Shown here: positions 1 through 7,534 of the stretch, piece after piece
Layout of the letters: the number at the start of each line of letters is the position of its first letter
How positions within the stretch are numbered: the stretch's first letter is position 1
Assembly: GCF_030363035.1 (NCBI RefSeq)
Contig: NZ_JAUCMN010000003.1
Location: 62,001 to 126,000 of the forward strand
Direction of reading: 5' to 3'
Source: Curtobacterium caseinilyticum
Lineage (GTDB): Bacteria; Actinomycetota; Actinomycetes; Actinomycetales; Microbacteriaceae
Length of the DNA stretch: 64,000 nucleotides
Translations under genes and position numbers: made by a program
Notes under the pieces: model-generated
Seen by the model: only the letters and a program-made list of their open reading frames with translations
Databases searched by the model: none
Told to the model about the DNA's origin: nothing

Positions 1-2
1 CT

Positions 3-266
3 GCACAGGTCTGGGGTCGTCCCGCAGCCCCGCTGTCGTCGTGGCGCCTCGCCGCGATCGCCTCGGCAGCGACCCGGATGCTCGTGCAGCGGCTGCCGTC
101 GACGACGCAGGAACCCGGAACGGAGCAGGTGCTGTTCGACCGTGACGACCTGGCGGTCAGCCTGCTGCCGGTGGCTCCGCACCCGCGGTGTGCGTGTCGA
201 GCGCTGCCAGGAACCGGCTCGGTGCCCGGGCCCCCCCTCGCGTGGAACCCTGTCGCGACCACGTGA
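3..266 (+). CDS. possible C-terminal fragment of a ThiF/cyclodehydratase-like protein (partial)
   Basis: The frame is open from the left edge to a TGA at 264-266, so any gene here starts outside the window. The readable part has an alanine-rich helix (AAIASAATRMLVQRL), then DRDDLAVSLLPV followed by HPRCAC. A terminal HPxCxC is typical of ThiF-like adenylyltransferases and peptide cyclodehydratase-like proteins of actinobacteria, and the helix fits the segment before it; this is inference from a short piece. Its last ~110 bases run antiparallel over the 3' end of uvrD2, which is unusual and could mean that it is a shadow frame. The part after HPRCAC looks like low-quality read-through. Confidence 0.3.
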   Translation, partial: AQVWGRPAAPLSSWRLAAIASAATRMLVQRLPSTTQEPGTEQVLFDRDDLAVSLLPVAPHPRCACRALPGTGSVPGPPLAWNPVATT

Positions 267-1953
267 TCGTCACCGACCGGCGTGCGCGGGTCAGGCCGAC
301 GTAGAACAGGCGGCGTTCCTCGTCGACCTCGGCGTCGGTGGTGGCGTGCGAGATCGGCAGCAGCCCCTCTGCCGCGCCGACCACCACGACGTTCGGCCAC
401 TCCAGGCCCTTCGACGAGTGCAGGGTCGCGAGCGTCACCGCGTCGAGCTCCGGCTCGTGGTGGGTCGCCGCCCGGTCCACCAGGTCCTGCGTGAACTGCT
501 GCATCGTCGTGCCCGCCGGCGCGGCCTCCGCCAGCCCGTAGACCGCCTGCAGCGCCTCCCACTGGTCGCGGACCGCGCCGGTGCCCTCCGGCGGCGTCGG
601 CGACCAACCGCTCAGCTGGAGCACGAGCCCCACGCGCCGAGTGAGCTCGTCGTCGGTCTGCCGGACCGCCTCGCCGCGCATGTGGTGCACGGCGAGCTTC
701 ACCTCCGGCCGGTCGAAGAACCGCGTGCCGCCCTGCACGCGGTACGGGATCCCGGCACGACCGAGGGCGGACTCGAGCGCCGCCGACTGCGCACCGACGC
801 GGAACAGCACGGCGCAGTCACCGAACGAGGCCCCGGCCGCGACGAGTTCGCCGATGCGCCGGGCGACGGTCTGCGCCTCGTCGCCGTCGTGCACGCACGG
901 CAGGACCTCGGGTTCCGGTCCGGGCTCGCGGGTCTGTGCGACCAGGTCGAGCGCACCCGGCTGCCCGCGCATGAGCGTGTTCGCCGCGTGCACGACCTCG
1001 CGCGTGGAGCGGTAGTTCCGCTCGAGCCGCACGACGGAGCCGCGGGGGAACTCCGAACCGAAGCCGAGCAGGTACCGGCTCGAGGCCCCGGCGAAGGAGT
1101 AGATCGTCTGGCTGGCGTCCCCGACCACGCAGACGTCGTCGCGACCACCGAGCCACGCACGGAGCAGGTCGTGCTGCACGGGCGAGACGTCCTGGTACTC
1201 GTCGACCACGAAGAACCGGTACTGCTGCCGGACGTACGACGCCACCCGGGGCTCGGACTCGACCATGCCGAGCGTCGCGAGCAGGACGTCCTCGAAGTCG
1301 AGCTGCCGACGGTCGTCCTTGAGCTGCTCGTAGGCGCGCATGAGGTCGACGACGCGCCGCGCCGGGGTGTCCCGCGGCATCACGCGGTCGACGGCTGCCG
1401 CCTCGTACTCGTCGTAGGTCAGCATCTGCACCTTGCGCCACTCGACCTCGGCGGCCAGGTCCCGCAGCACCGGGGTGTCGACGTGGATGCCGACGGTGTC
1501 CGCCGCGTGCGCGATCACCCGGCCCTTGGACTCGACGATCCGTGGGGCGTGCCCGCCGACGGTGTCCGGCCAGAAGTAGCTGAGCTGCGCCATGGCGGCC
1601 GCGTGGAAGGTGCGCGCCTGCACCGTGCCCGCGCCGAGCGCCCGCAGTCGCGACCGCAGCTCACCCGCCGCGCGGGCGGTGAACGTCAGCGCGAGGACGT
1701 GGTTCGGCGAGTAGGTCCCCGTCGCGACCCCGTACGCGATGCGGTGGGTGATCGCGCGGGTCTTGCCGGTGCCGGCTCCGGCGAGCACGGCGACCGGTCC
1801 GAGGAGCGTCCGCGCGACGGTCTGCTGCTCGGCGTCGAGGGCCGCGAGGAGCTCGTCGGGCGAGGGCGGACGCGCGGCAGCGGCCGAGGGCCCGCGCTGG
1901 GCCGCCCCGCGCGGCGCCGTCCCGCGCGGGACGTCGGCACGTGCGTCGGTCAC
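157..1953 (-). CDS. uvrD2: UvrD2-like ATP-dependent 3'-5' DNA helicase, short form
   Basis: Superfamily 1A helicase of 598 residues that unwinds DNA during repair. Visible motifs in order: Walker A GAGTGKT, the DEYQD motif II (FFVVDEYQDVSPVQ), motif III GDASQTIYSFAGA, motif V HSSKGLEWPNVVV, and motif VI VGLTRARRSVTITWSR. The GTG start at 1953 overlaps the stop of the upstream nudC in a GTGA arrangement, so the two are translationally coupled; the longer open frame upstream is only a shadow of nudC. Mycobacterial UvrD2 (about 700 residues) continues into a tetracysteine motif and an HRDC domain. Here the protein ends about 30 residues after motif VI, with neither present. Confidence 0.9.
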   Translation of the reverse strand: MTDARADVPRGTAPRGAAQRGPSAAAARPPSPDELLAALDAEQQTVARTLLGPVAVLAGAGTGKTRAITHRIAYGVATGTYSPNHVLALTFTARAAGELRSRLRALGAGTVQARTFHAAAMAQLSYFWPDTVGGHAPRIVESKGRVIAHAADTVGIHVDTPVLRDLAAEVEWRKVQMLTYDEYEAAAVDRVMPRDTPARRVVDLMRAYEQLKDDRRQLDFEDVLLATLGMVESEPRVASYVRQQYRFFVVDEYQDVSPVQHDLLRAWLGGRDDVCVVGDASQTIYSFAGASSRYLLGFGSEFPRGSVVRLERNYRSTREVVHAANTLMRGQPGALDLVAQTREPGPEPEVLPCVHDGDEAQTVARRIGELVAAGASFGDCAVLFRVGAQSAALESALGRAGIPYRVQGGTRFFDRPEVKLAVHHMRGEAVRQTDDELTRRVGLVLQLSGWSPTPPEGTGAVRDQWEALQAVYGLAEAAPAGTTMQQFTQDLVDRAATHHEPELDAVTLATLHSSKGLEWPNVVVVGAAEGLLPISHATTDAEVDEERRLFYVGLTRARRSVTITWSRQGSTRGGARAPSRFLAALDTHTAGAEPPAAG

Positions 1954-2885
1954 GGCAGGTCGAGCGGCCCGCCGTACCACTCCTCGATGATGGCGCGGGC
2001 GATCGAGGTCCTGCCGGGCAGGAGCAGGGAGTCGCCGGCGCGCTCGCGGACCTCGTCGCGCGTGAACCACCGGACATCGAGGATCTCCACCCCGTCGGGG
2101 CGGGCGGTCGAGGGGTCGCCGTCGACCGCTCGGGCACGGAACCCGAGCATGAGCGACGCGGGGAACGGCCACGGCTGGGAGCCGAGGTACTCGGGCTCCT
2201 CGACGCGGACCCCGGACTCCTCCCACACCTCGCGGCGCACGGCGTCCTCGAGGGACTCCCCCGGCTCGACGAACCCCGCGAGCAGCGAGTAGCGGTCGGC
2301 GTCCCACGCCGCGTTCGAGCCGAGCAGGATGCGGTCGTCGGCGTCGGTCACCCCCACGATGATCGCGGCGTCGGTGCGCGGGAAGAGCTCGTGGCCCTCG
2401 GGGTCCCGGCGCACCCAGCCGCCGCTGACGACCTCGGCCGGGGAACCGGTGCGCGGGGAGAACCCGTGCACGGCGTGCCAGTTCGCCATCGCGACGGCCT
2501 CGACCGCCAGTCCCTGGTCGCGCGCGGAGAGCTCGGTGCCGAACATGCGCAGGCTCGACCAGGCGTCGTCGTCGGGTTCGATCGCCGCGGCGGCGGCGGG
2601 GTCGAGCAGCGCGGCCACGAACCGCGTGCCGGCGGGGGCGTCGGGGGCGTCGACCACCGCGCGGCCGAGGTACAGCGTCACCGCGTCCCCCGGCACCGCG
2701 TCCGCGTCGACGAACCGGAGCGATCCGTCACCCTCGCGGAGCAGTTCGGCACCGCGCACCGGCAGCCACCGGGTCGTCGGGTCGGCGCGCAGCACGCGGT
2801 CGAGGTCGGGCGTCGTCCGGAACTCCGCGTCGCGGTCGAGTTCGTTGCGGGACAGCGGGAGCCGGGCGGCGAACTCGACGGTCAC
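1950..2885 (-). CDS. nudC: NudC-type Nudix hydrolase (NADH pyrophosphatase family)
   Basis: 311 residues, the usual NudC length. The family hydrolyses the pyrophosphate of NAD(H), and some members remove NAD caps from RNA. The Nudix box is intact (GFVEPGESLEDAVRREVWEE then SG), and the NudC signature SQPWPFPAS follows it. The linker that normally forms the four-cysteine zinc ribbon is recognisable by its flanks (ANWHAVHGFSP, GWVRRDPEGHELFPRTD), but every cysteine has been replaced. The GTG start at 2885 is chosen because AAGGAG lies just upstream (2894-2900) and homology begins there; the open frame continues upstream without meaning. It is the first gene of a two-gene unit with uvrD2. Confidence 0.9.
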   Translation of the reverse strand: MTVEFAARLPLSRNELDRDAEFRTTPDLDRVLRADPTTRWLPVRGAELLREGDGSLRFVDADAVPGDAVTLYLGRAVVDAPDAPAGTRFVAALLDPAAAAAIEPDDDAWSSLRMFGTELSARDQGLAVEAVAMANWHAVHGFSPRTGSPAEVVSGGWVRRDPEGHELFPRTDAAIIVGVTDADDRILLGSNAAWDADRYSLLAGFVEPGESLEDAVRREVWEESGVRVEEPEYLGSQPWPFPASLMLGFRARAVDGDPSTARPDGVEILDVRWFTRDEVRERAGDSLLLPGRTSIARAIIEEWYGGPLDLP

Positions 2886-2993
2886 GGCAGGGTGCTCCTT
2901 GCGGTCGGGAAGGGTGGTCCGGCGGGACCCTGTGGACCGCCCCCGGCTTGCACAGGTCAGCGTGGCGTGCGGTCGTCGCAGCGGACGCGGACC

Positions 2994-2999
2994 TACCCT
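2994..2999 (+). promoter_or_regulatory. -10 box of a leaderless promoter for the phosphotransferase-like gene
   Basis: TACCCT lies 7 nt before the ATG at 3007. No Shine-Dalgarno sequence fits in the gap, so transcription probably starts at or near the ATG. No convincing -35 is seen. Confidence 0.5.
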
Positions 3000-3006
3000 G
3001 AGGGGC

Positions 3007-4005
3007 ATGGCGGGATCCCAGTTCACTCTAGCCGCGTTGGCGACGACGGCCGTTCCCGGCCTGGTCGTCACCGGCACGCGCACCCTCGGCTCGGCTGCGT
3101 CCGGCGACTACGAGTCGGCCGTCCTCCGCGACGCCGACGGCGCGCTCAGCGCGATCCGACGCCCGCGCAACCAGCGCGCCGAGGCGCGGCAGTCCGCCGA
3201 CCTGGTCGCGATCCGCGCCCTGAGCGCCGGCATCCGCACCCGACTGCCCTTCGCCGTCGCCGAGTACCGCGGACAGGCGCCGATCGGCTCGACCCGCGCG
3301 ATCCTCACCAGCTACCTGCCGGGTGCGCACCCCGCGCTCCGCGACCTGGCCGAGCGACCCGACCTCGCCACCGCCGTCGGCCGTGCGGTGGCGGCCGTGC
3401 ACCAGCTGCCGACGAGCTTCGTGACGGACGCCGGCCTGCCGTCGCTCACCCCGTTCGAGGTCCTCCGTTCCGCCGTGTCGGTGATGGACCGTGCGGTGGC
3501 CACGAAGCTCGTGCCCGCGGCACTCGTCGAGCGGTGGGAGGGCGCCGCGCGCGACCAGCAGCTCTGGCAGTTCACCCCGACCGTCGTGCACGGTGCGCTC
3601 GGCACCGGCGTCGTCCTGGTCGAGGGTGACGCCGTGACGGGGATCCTCGACTGGGGCGAGCTCCGGCTCGGCGACCCAGCGAAGGACCTGGCGTGGGTGC
3701 TGGCCGGTCGGCGCGAGGCGTTCGACACCGTGCTCAGCGCGTACGAGGCGAACGGCGGCGGTCGGGACCGCCAGCTCGCACAGCGGGCCCGGGTGTACCA
3801 CGAGCTCGAGACCGCCCAGTGGCTGCTGCACGGCGTGCAGGCGAAGAGCACCGAGGTCGTCGACGACGCCGTCGCGATGATGCACCGACTGGTGGACGCG
3901 GTGCAGACACCGAGCGCCGCGCCGCTGCAGTCGGTCTCCCCCGAGACGATGGAGATCGGCGAGGTCGAGCAGCTGCTGTCGTCGACCGAGCGCCGGCACG
4001 GCTGA
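3007..4005 (+). CDS. APH/macrolide-phosphotransferase-like protein with degenerate active site
   Basis: 332 residues with the aminoglycoside/choline kinase-like fold. The N-lobe is visible (GDYESAVLRDADGALSAIRRP), and the C-lobe contains ILDWGELRLGDPAKDLAWVL around residues 213-232. The catalytic loop, normally HGDxxxxN, reads HGALGTG near residue 195, so both the catalytic Asp and the metal-binding Asn are missing while the later DWG is kept. By family logic it should be a poor kinase or none, so I do not call it a resistance gene. It lies between adnB and nudC, where related actinobacteria often carry such a gene. The ATG is preceded by a close -10 box. Confidence 0.8.
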   Translation: MAGSQFTLAALATTAVPGLVVTGTRTLGSAASGDYESAVLRDADGALSAIRRPRNQRAEARQSADLVAIRALSAGIRTRLPFAVAEYRGQAPIGSTRAILTSYLPGAHPALRDLAERPDLATAVGRAVAAVHQLPTSFVTDAGLPSLTPFEVLRSAVSVMDRAVATKLVPAALVERWEGAARDQQLWQFTPTVVHGALGTGVVLVEGDAVTGILDWGELRLGDPAKDLAWVLAGRREAFDTVLSAYEANGGGRDRQLAQRARVYHELETAQWLLHGVQAKSTEVVDDAVAMMHRLVDAVQTPSAAPLQSVSPETMEIGEVEQLLSSTERRHG

Positions 4006-4156
4006 CCCTGCCTGCCCCGCCGGCACGGCTGACCCGGCCGGCGACCGCCGTCCCGCCGGTCCCGCCCGAGCGGGCAGGAGCCGTCACGCTGCGTACCGTC
4101 CTCCGACGGATCCTGCCCGCCCGACGCGCCAAACGCGGCGTGTGCTGCCCACCCAC

Positions 4157-4200
4157 CGGACGGGAGGCGCGGGGCACCCCCGCCACGCGCCTCCCGTCCG
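4157..4200. repeat. palindromic repeat copy A (GGACGGGAGGCGCG family), likely bidirectional terminator
   Basis: Perfect 15-nt arms (4157-4171 and 4186-4200) around a 14-nt loop. It lies between the convergent phosphotransferase-like gene and adnB. The same arm sequence recurs at 22456, 30937, 40266 and 47583. Confidence 0.8.
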
Positions 4201-4216
4201 TCGCCGGGTCAGCCGA

Positions 4217-7200
4217 TCAGCCGACCGCCTCGCGCCACGCGCGTTCCAGCCCGGCACGGTCGAGCAGGCCGGACGGGCGGACCTCGAGGTCGTCCGCGAC
4301 GAAGTAGAAGACCGCGTCGACCTCGTCGACGGGCCGCCCGGTGAACTCCGCGTACGCGACCCGGTAGAGCGCGAGCTGCAGCTGCCGGGCAGCCAGGTCG
4401 TCCGCACCGGAGGGCGCCTTCCCGGTCTTCCAGTCCACGACCTCGGCGCGGCCGTCGATCTCGTAGACCGCGTCGAGCTTGCAGACGATGCTGTGGCCGA
4501 GGAAGGGGATGTGGATCTCGCGCTCGACCTCGATCGGGGTCAGGCCCGCCCAGCGGGAGCGCGCGAAGGTCGCCTGGAAGTCGGCCAGACGTCGGGCGTC
4601 GTCGTCGGTGACCACCGCGTCGGTCGAGGCGTCGACGGCCTCGTCGGCGTCGAGGTCGCGTTCGCCGTCCCACAGGTCGAGCGTCTCGAGTGACCCACCA
4701 CTGCGGGCCCGCTGCTCGACCCACTGGTGGAAGAGCGTGCCGAGCCGTGTCGCGCGGTAGGGGCGCTCCGGCATCGGCCGCCGGAGCCGCTCGGCCACCG
4801 CGTCGGGCTGCGCCAGGTAGTCCTTGAAGCCGGATGCCGGCACCCGGTGCGGGATCGCGACCGCGTGCCGGGCCGACCGGTTCGCGTGCCGCTCGGCGAG
4901 CAGCAGGTAGATGTCCGCTGCGAAGCGACCGGCGGCTCCGGGGTTGGCGTTACGGACCCGCTCGGCGGCGGCGAGGACACGGGCGGCGCGCTGCCCGAAC
5001 GGCGCGTGCGGCCACGACTGGGTCGCGCCGTCCTCGCCGAGCGGGTCCTCCTCGTGCACGGTGGCCTCGGGGACCGCGTCGGCGTCGATGATCCCCGCCT
5101 CGACCAGGTCGCGCAGGTAGCGGCTCGGCTGCGTGGGCCGCACACCCCCCGCCCAGAACGAGCCGGAGACGAGCAGGTCGTGCCGCGCACGAGTGAGCGC
5201 GACGTAGGTGAGTCGGCGTTCCTCGTCCTCGTTGCGGGACCGGACCTGCTCCTTGTAGGCCTCGATCGCGTCCACGACACCCTTCTGGTCGTCGTGCCCG
5301 CGCCAGTCCAGGCGTGGGAGTTCCTCGGCGTCACCGCGGAACTCGTAGGGCAGCCGGCCGAACCCGAGCCATCCCGACGATCCCTCCTGCGGTCGGGCCG
5401 GGAGGGCTCCCTCGACGAGCCGTGGGACCGCGACCGCGTCCCACTCCAGGCCCTTCGACCCGTGGATGGTCAGGATCTGCACCGTCCCGGCCTCGGGCTC
5501 CTCGGAGCGCGGACCCATGTCGTCACGACGTGCGGCGGCGTCGATCCAGCCCAGGAACGCCCCGAGGTCGGCCCGGTCGTCCGTGGCGGCGAAGCCCGCG
5601 AGCTCGTCGACGAAGGCGTCGAGGAAGGCCCCGGTTCCCTGCTCGTGCGCGGCGACCTCGACGTCGAGGCGCATCTCCTGCACGACCAGGGTCACGAAGT
5701 CGACCAGGTCGCCGGCCGCGCGCGACCGGAGCGCGGCGAGCTGCTGCCCGAGTGCGCGCATCCGCTGCCGGCCCACCGGGCTGATGCCCTCGAGCGCACC
5801 GTGCTCGTCCGGGGCGGTCGCGACGAAGTCGAGCGCGTCGACGATGGACCCGTGCTCCCCCGCCGCGACCGAGGCCCGGAAGGCCGCGGTCACCTCGTCG
5901 TCGAGCCGCTGCTGTGTGTGGTCGCGCGAGAACAGCCACCGGGCGAGTCCGTGCAGGGCGACGATGTCCGCCGCGCCGACGCGCCACCGCGCGCCGGCGA
6001 GCAGGCGGATCAGGTCGTTCCCCGCTGCGGGGTCGTGCAGCACGCGCAGGCAGGCGACGAGGTCGACGATCTCGGGCCGCTGGAGCAGCCCGCCGGTCCC
6101 GAGCACGTGGAACGGCACCCGTCGGGCCCCGAGCGCGGCGGTGAAGGCCGACAGGTCCTTGCGGGACCGGAGCAGCAGTGCCATCGAGCCGTCGGGGTCG
6201 GCGGCGCGGCGTTCGGCGAACCACCGCGCGACGCCGTCGGCCTCCTCCGGCAGGGTCTCCGGGAACAGCGCGGTCACGGTGCCGCGGTCGGCACCCGGCC
6301 GCGGTGCGAGCCGCTCGACGGCGACCTCGGACGCCTCGGAGAGCGGGCCGACCACGGCGTTCGCGCCGGCGAGCACGTCGACCGGGTTGCGCCAACTGGT
6401 CGACAGGGCGAAGGTCACCGGCGTCTCGGCAGCGGTACCGGCTCCCGGACCGGCGCCGAAGTCGCGTGGGAACCGGGCGAGGTTCGCCGCGCTCGCACCG
6501 CGGAAGCAGTAGATGGACTGGTGCGGGTCGCCCACGGCCATCACGGGGTGACCACGGAACAGGCGGGCGAGGAACCGGGTCTGCACGACCGACGTGTCCT
6601 GGTACTCGTCGAGCAGCACCACGCGGAACCGTGACCGCAGGTCCTCGACCACGCGCGGCGCGGACTCGGCTGCGGCGAGCGCCAGGGCGATCTGGTCGGA
6701 GAACTCGACGAAGCCGCGGTCGATCTTCTGACGGCGGAACTCCTCAACCAGGTCGACGAGCGGTTCGAGTGCGCCGATCGCCGCGACGGCGTCGGTGACG
6801 GCCTTGTAGGGGTTGCCCCGCGCGTTGCCGGGGAGCTCGAGCAGCCCGGCGAAGTCGATGGCGAACCGGCGGAGGTCCGAGGGCTCGACGAGGTGCTCGG
6901 ACACCGCACCGGCCAGGGACACCACCGCCGCGGTGACGGTGTCGACGTCACGGTCGAGACCGGCGAGCCGGTCGTCCCGCGCGGCGACCACGACGCGGCG
7001 CGCGAGCTGCCAGGCGGAGGGCTCGGTGAGGACCTGTGACTCGCCGTCCCGCCCGACGAGCAGCGCGTTCTCGCGGAACACGGCGTTCGCGAAGGCGTTG
7101 TAGGTCGACACGGTCGGCGCCTCGAAGGCGTCACCGGCGGTGAGCAGGCCGACGTCCTCGAGGGCACGGATGCGGTCGTTGATGCGGATCGACAGCTCAC

Positions 7201-7534
7201 CGGCGGCCTTGCGGGTGAAGGTCAGCCCGAGCACCTCCGCCGGACGGACGAACCCGTTGGCGAGCAGCCACACGACGCGGGAGGCCATCGTCTCGGTCTT
7301 GCCGCTGCCCGCGCCCGCGACCACGAGCGCAGGGGCGAGCGGCGACTCGATCACGGCCCGTTGCTGCGCGGTCGGTCGGGGTCGGCCGAGGGCGTCCGCG
7401 ATCGCGTCGGCGTCGTGCCGTGCGGTGTCGGTGTCCGTGGCAGCTGCGGGCGCTCCGGTGGCAGGCTGCGTCCCGTCGGGCCGCACCGTGCCGGCGTCGG
7501 TCGTCGCGGTCTCGGTCTCGGTCTCGGTCGTCAC
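4217..7534 (-). CDS. adnB: AdnB-like subunit: UvrD-family motor with C-terminal RecB-type nuclease
   Basis: 1105 residues, matching mycobacterial AdnB. AdnAB is the actinobacterial counterpart of RecBCD/AddAB, resecting double-strand breaks for homologous recombination. The motor is complete: Walker A GAGSGKT near residue 75, LLDEYQDTSVVQ, GDPHQSIYCFRGA, TIHGSKGLEWDAVAV, and LTYVALTRARHDL. The nuclease keeps its ligands: H in RLGTLFHQWVEQ, D in VCKLDAVYE, D and K in VVDWKTGK, and the QLQLALY helix. The GTG start at 7534 overlaps the adnA stop (GTGA) with GGGAGAGG just upstream, so it is chosen over the ATG 33 nt upstream. The first ~45 residues are a low-complexity Thr/Ala/Asp-rich tail. Confidence 0.93.
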   Translation of the reverse strand: MTTETETETATTDAGTVRPDGTQPATGAPAAATDTDTARHDADAIADALGRPRPTAQQRAVIESPLAPALVVAGAGSGKTETMASRVVWLLANGFVRPAEVLGLTFTRKAAGELSIRINDRIRALEDVGLLTAGDAFEAPTVSTYNAFANAVFRENALLVGRDGESQVLTEPSAWQLARRVVVAARDDRLAGLDRDVDTVTAAVVSLAGAVSEHLVEPSDLRRFAIDFAGLLELPGNARGNPYKAVTDAVAAIGALEPLVDLVEEFRRQKIDRGFVEFSDQIALALAAAESAPRVVEDLRSRFRVVLLDEYQDTSVVQTRFLARLFRGHPVMAVGDPHQSIYCFRGASAANLARFPRDFGAGPGAGTAAETPVTFALSTSWRNPVDVLAGANAVVGPLSEASEVAVERLAPRPGADRGTVTALFPETLPEEADGVARWFAERRAADPDGSMALLLRSRKDLSAFTAALGARRVPFHVLGTGGLLQRPEIVDLVACLRVLHDPAAGNDLIRLLAGARWRVGAADIVALHGLARWLFSRDHTQQRLDDEVTAAFRASVAAGEHGSIVDALDFVATAPDEHGALEGISPVGRQRMRALGQQLAALRSRAAGDLVDFVTLVVQEMRLDVEVAAHEQGTGAFLDAFVDELAGFAATDDRADLGAFLGWIDAAARRDDMGPRSEEPEAGTVQILTIHGSKGLEWDAVAVPRLVEGALPARPQEGSSGWLGFGRLPYEFRGDAEELPRLDWRGHDDQKGVVDAIEAYKEQVRSRNEDEERRLTYVALTRARHDLLVSGSFWAGGVRPTQPSRYLRDLVEAGIIDADAVPEATVHEEDPLGEDGATQSWPHAPFGQRAARVLAAAERVRNANPGAAGRFAADIYLLLAERHANRSARHAVAIPHRVPASGFKDYLAQPDAVAERLRRPMPERPYRATRLGTLFHQWVEQRARSGGSLETLDLWDGERDLDADEAVDASTDAVVTDDDARRLADFQATFARSRWAGLTPIEVEREIHIPFLGHSIVCKLDAVYEIDGRAEVVDWKTGKAPSGADDLAARQLQLALYRVAYAEFTGRPVDEVDAVFYFVADDLEVRPSGLLDRAGLERAWREAVG

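Noticed and set aside
142-2292. 716-codon open frame on the plus strand opposite uvrD2 and nudC
   Set aside because: Mirror shadow of the two real genes; composition is that of reversed coding sequence.
3007-4005. macrolide or aminoglycoside resistance gene
   Set aside because: The catalytic HGD...N motif is missing and the gene sits in a conserved housekeeping context.
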